Below the pieces are notes generated by a model. The model saw only the letters and a list, made by a program, of their open reading frames with translations, searched no databases and was not told the DNA's origin. Of a stretch of 64,000 nucleotides of DNA, positions 62,201-64,000 are shown one piece after another (position 1 is the stretch's first letter; each line of letters opens with the position of its first letter). This DNA comes from Fusobacterium sp. DD2 (GTDB lineage: Bacteria > Fusobacteriota > Fusobacteriia > Fusobacteriales > Fusobacteriaceae), in contig NZ_JADRHM010000001.1 of assembly GCF_018205345.1 (NCBI RefSeq), positions 1-64,000 on the forward strand, written 5' to 3'. Both the position numbers and the translations under genes were made by a program.

Positions 62201-62320
62201 GGATATGGAGAAGAGCAGATAAAAAAATATGAAAAAGCTATTGTACAATATTTAACTAATAATAAAATAAATGTTAATGATTATAAAATTATATCTAAAT
62301 ATATAGAACTGAGCATCTAA
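59249..62320 (+). CDS. addA: AddA-like UvrD/RecB helicase-nuclease
   Basis: A 1023-aa SF1 helicase plus nuclease. Walker A ASAGTGKT (residues 9-16), motif Ia MTFTKKAT, Walker B DEFQDTS, motif III GDEKQSIYGWRG, motif IV CYRSREN, motif V LTIHKSKGLEFDTVF and motif VI YVALTRPKKNL are complete. The C-terminus has GNIIHFFLENL and DRLM...FIADYKTGG, the PD-(D/E)XK core. With the AddB-like partner it makes an AddAB-type complex that resects broken ends to a Chi-like site. No recC/recD is adjacent. Confidence 0.93.
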   Translation: MGKKLILKASAGTGKTYRLSLEYIGALLRGIDYREILVMTFTKKATSEIKERIVSFLYGICNDRDIHNEIETNLKNIYGNDFVLDDKKIRKIYQEISENRDNLKIYTIDAFTNMLFRNAIAPYLKLYKYEIIDDEENRDILLKTFQRLFESQDSFEVFREFLEDNSEKDMGRYITLISNVLSERWKFIVIGEKYLNREKSFAYGDIDGYVDDFYDLMCEIAELKEKEPNEIFKTAFQEFCEVDNKSEYIYENYELFLKNDPWHGNKIRSTKALNIEDIKEKMMNKYSELKSNLAKKMFNEKIVPYEKKLLKAITTIYSIYDEIKMREKRFTHTDISNYTFKYLRDRELGFVGEDGNLTDDFFDVIDGKITSIFIDEFQDTSILQWKILKNIIDKSEDIICVGDEKQSIYGWRGGEKRLFENLEMIIDGKKEVLDTCYRSRENIIKYVNKAFTGIANSSAEEYIHNRPWEYEPVNYIEKDEKGYVEVAVGDEENEALDILIDKIVENFNGNYKGVGIIARTGKTLKLIGDKLGEREISYTLESKTNIFDTESVRPIYSLIRWFAKGDYLAFLEFIRSDIVVGSANLLKELIVRREEVEKWIADEKGANIGIEAKVLGIVKELYHMYIMENGETGCLAYEMIKKLGVLETFNKKEDQNDIFTFYKLIREYRYFSDFLAEVEENPNDKKFKKESSKSEGISLLTIHKSKGLEFDTVFYYIVKNRKPGGSGGIKTYFKIDEKFENTVDFLITHGKFNSILDNIDEVTYLDEEREKESLEEINNLYVALTRPKKNLFVIIENQDTVEKEKLLTLIIPEPVGEIIKNDEELEKEEEIREDLAIDLCGSRKEYKISVEENYDEGREKIRNHDLLLEYRRVKGNIIHFFLENLDKWDEKNIEMAKLLTYSRFVSTVGKKELDEIFSKKNLEKLNTKCSELFSSEWDYVYREYTVYYKNEVDELEILRLDRLMLKRPANGNPGIVFIADYKTGGYGEEQIKKYEKAIVQYLTNNKINVNDYKIISKYIELSI

Positions 62321-62497
62321 TCAAGGTTACATATATTATTTTCATATAATAAATATATATGAAATATATGATTAATAATTTTAGTATTGTAAATTTCTAT
62401 CGTACAAGTTATTTAAAAAAAGTACATTTTGTGGTATGATGGTATTGTATATAAATATTGACTTTTCAATAATAACTTTAAGGAAAGGTGGTTTTCA

Positions 62498-63340
62498 ATG
62501 AAAGAACTAGATTTAAGAAAAGTTACTGATGAAGTAGAAAGAATGTGTATAGAAGGAAACTATTTTATCGGTCAAGACGTTTTAAACAAAATTAAAGAGG
62601 CATACGAAAAAGAAGAGTCTGAAGTAGGTAAAAACATACTTGGACAAATCATCGAAAACGATGGAATTGCTGCAAAAGAAGAAGTTCCTATGTGTCAAGA
62701 CACTGGAATCGTAGTAGTATTCTTAGAAGTTGGAACAGATGTTAAAATCAACGGAGATATCTACGAAGCAATCAACGAAGGAGTAAGAAGAGGTTACGAA
62801 AAAGGATACTTAAGAAAATCTGTAGTTAGACACCCTTTAGATAGAGTAAACACTAAAGATAATACACCTGCTATTATCCACACTAAATTAGTACCAAATT
62901 CAGATAAAGTTAAAATAGTTGTAGCTCCAAAAGGTGGAGGTTCTGAAAACATGAGTGCTTTAAGAATGTTAAAACCTTCAGATGGAGTAGAAGGAGTTAA
63001 GAAACTAGTTGTTGAAACTATAAAAAATGCTGGTGGAAACCCTTGCCCTCCAATTATTGTAGGAGTTGGAATAGGTGGAAACTTCGAAAAAGCTGCATTA
63101 TTAGCTAAAGAAGCAGTTTTAAGACCAATCAACGATACAAGTGCTGACCCAATATTAGCAGACCTTGAAAAAGAATTATTAGGATTAATCAACAAAACTG
63201 GTGTAGGTCCATTAGGACTTGGTGGAAGAACTACTGCACTTGCTGTTAAGGTAAATACTTACCCTTGTCACATAGCTGCTTTACCAGTTGCAATTAACAT
63301 CAACTGTCACGCTGCTAGACATAAAGAAGTAGAATTATAA
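62498..63340 (+). CDS. Class I fumarate hydratase, alpha subunit
   Basis: A 280-aa [4Fe-4S] hydro-lyase alpha subunit (TtdA/FumA N-terminal type). PMCQDTGI near residue 66 carries the first cluster Cys, [13 protein letters not shown] and the late cluster cysteines in NPCPPIIVG and [18 protein letters not shown] are present. It acts with the beta subunit on fumarate/malate. The two-subunit class I form is usual in anaerobes. The strong RBS and codon choice with AAC/TAC/TTC, unlike neighbours, mark high expression. Confidence 0.93.
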   Translation: MKELDLRKVTDEVERMCIEGNYFIGQDVLNKIKEAYEKEESEVGKNILGQIIENDGIAAKEEVPMCQDTGIVVVFLEVGTDVKINGDIYEAINEGVRRGYEKGYLRKSVVRHPLDRVNTKDNTPAIIHTKLVPNSDKVKIVVAPKGGGSENMSALRMLKPSDGVEGVKKLVVETIKNAGGNPCPPIIVGVGIGGNFEKAALLAKEAVLRPINDTSADPILADLEKELLGLINKTGVGPLGLGGRTTALAVKVNTYPCHIAALPVAININCHAARHKEVEL

Positions 63341-63367
63341 TAATAATTTAACCTTAGGAGGAATGAC

Positions 63368-63925
63368 ATGGAATATCATATTACTACACCTTTAAAAGAT
63401 GAAGATATAAAAAAATTAAAAGCTGGAGATTCAGTTAAAATAACTGGAGTTATATATACAGCAAGAGATGCGGCTCACGCAAGACTTGTAAAATTATTAG
63501 AAGAAGGAAAAGATCTACCAATCGACGTAAAAGGACAAGTAATCTTCTACGTTGGGCCTACACCTGCTAAACCAGGAAGACCTATAGGTAGTGCTGGACC
63601 TACTACAAGTTATAGAATGGATGCTTATGCACCAGCTCTATTAAAAGTAGGATTAAAAGGAATGATTGGTAAAGGATCAAGATCTAAAGAAGTTAAAGAT
63701 GCTATCTTATCTGAAAAAGCAGTTTACTTCGCAGCTGTTGGTGGAACTGCAGCATTAATTGCTAAATCTATCAAAAAAGCAGAATTAATTACATATGAAG
63801 ATTTAGGAGCAGAAGCACTTAGAAGACTTGAAGTTGAAGACTTCCCAGCAATCGTTATAAACGATATTTACGGTGGAGACCTTTATGAAGAAGGTCAAGC
63901 AAAATGGAACGAATTAGATAAATAG
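63368..63925 (+). CDS. Class I fumarate hydratase, beta subunit
   Basis: A 185-aa beta subunit (TtdB type) supplying substrate-binding residues. LKAGDSVKITGVIYTARDAAHARL near residue 18, YVGPTPAKPGRPIGSAGPTTSYRMD and GMIGKGSRS are the family motifs. It lies 27 bases after the alpha subunit with AGGAGG ahead, and shares its optimised codon use. TtdB (tartrate dehydratase) is an alternative reading; no tartrate genes are near. Confidence 0.93.
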   Translation: MEYHITTPLKDEDIKKLKAGDSVKITGVIYTARDAAHARLVKLLEEGKDLPIDVKGQVIFYVGPTPAKPGRPIGSAGPTTSYRMDAYAPALLKVGLKGMIGKGSRSKEVKDAILSEKAVYFAAVGGTAALIAKSIKKAELITYEDLGAEALRRLEVEDFPAIVINDIYGGDLYEEGQAKWNELDK

Positions 63926-63955
63926 TTTTCATTTTAGATAAATAATCTATAATAA

Positions 63956-63985
63956 AAAGAGTGAGGGATGTCCTTCACTCTTTCT
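63956..63985 (+). terminator. Terminator after the fumarase operon
   Basis: AAAGAGTGAGGGA / TCCTTCACTCTTT (one mismatch), followed by CTTTG. Confidence 0.75.
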
Positions 63986-64000
63986 TTGTTTGGTTGAAAT

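Noticed and set aside
1-64000. CRISPR arrays, rRNA genes, replication origin
   Set aside because: No regularly spaced direct repeats, rRNA signature sequence or DnaA-box cluster were seen in the window.

Overview
The window looks like a Fusobacterium chromosome. It is very AT-rich with A/G-rich coding strands and many TTG/GTG starts. It carries Gram-negative envelope proteins (OmpA/Pal-like lipoprotein, RlpA, L,D-transpeptidase) beside strictly anaerobic metabolism (rubredoxin, hybrid-cluster protein, class I two-subunit fumarase, secreted flavin fumarate-reductase-like enzyme). It also has a tandem glycine riboswitch in front of an Na+/alanine symporter. I cannot fix the species; no rRNA or other species marker is present.

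Layout. 0-2.3 kb: the end of a prophage (tail-fibre-associated protein, M15 endolysin, two different holin-type proteins). 2.4-6 kb: a leftward gene set with a small alarmone synthetase, an acidic unknown protein and a degenerate SIR2-like protein. 6-11.4 kb: cardiolipin synthase, PHP protein, tRNA-Arg, lipoprotein, Crp-like regulator, beta-carbonic anhydrase, DUF368 (PopT-type) lipid-carrier translocase, RlpA. 11.6-16.3 kb: leftward MGMT, OmpA-like lipoprotein and L,D-transpeptidase, then a cNMP-binding protein, a double rubredoxin and a dipeptidase with two small genes. 16.6-28 kb: housekeeping (zinc-ribbon protein, LysE exporter, MnmA, PepP, HisJ-type phosphatase, META lipoprotein, MATE pump, EIIA-Glc, ClpB, flavin reductase). 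28.3-30.6 kb: three genes of the DUF1877/DUF4299-like/Imm17-like kind, reminiscent of an orphan immunity cluster. 30.9-33.4 kb: hybrid-cluster protein and a C26 amidotransferase.

33.7-39.4 kb is a purine-salvage module: an atypical guanine-type riboswitch, xanthine permease, three-subunit molybdenum hydroxylase (xanthine dehydrogenase type) and xanthine phosphoribosyltransferase. 39.36-41.75 kb is an amino-acid ABC importer preceded by a strong promoter, a 20-codon ORF with five consecutive His codons, competing hairpins and a perfect intrinsic terminator. This looks like a ribosome-mediated histidine attenuator on a transporter operon. 42-45 kb: a transposase-derived gene, probably catalytically dead, divergent from a PTS EIICB. 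45-47.4 kb: two tandem alanine-racemase paralogues. 47.4-48.8 kb: a queuosine-precursor transporter with an unusual radical-SAM protein. 48.9-56.6 kb: exporter, GntR regulator, tRNA-Thr, AlsT under the glycine riboswitch, EamA and CNNM/CorC proteins, a second MATE. 56.6-62.3 kb: AddB-like nuclease and AddA helicase-nuclease. 62.5-63.9 kb: fumarase alpha and beta.

A recurrent GTTGC(A)-core palindrome, about 196 bp in two copies and 25-60 bp in two shorter forms, sits in four convergent gene junctions. Compensatory base changes preserve its terminal stem. It probably works as a bidirectional terminator and may derive from a MITE. All functions are read from motifs by eye; no database search was run.
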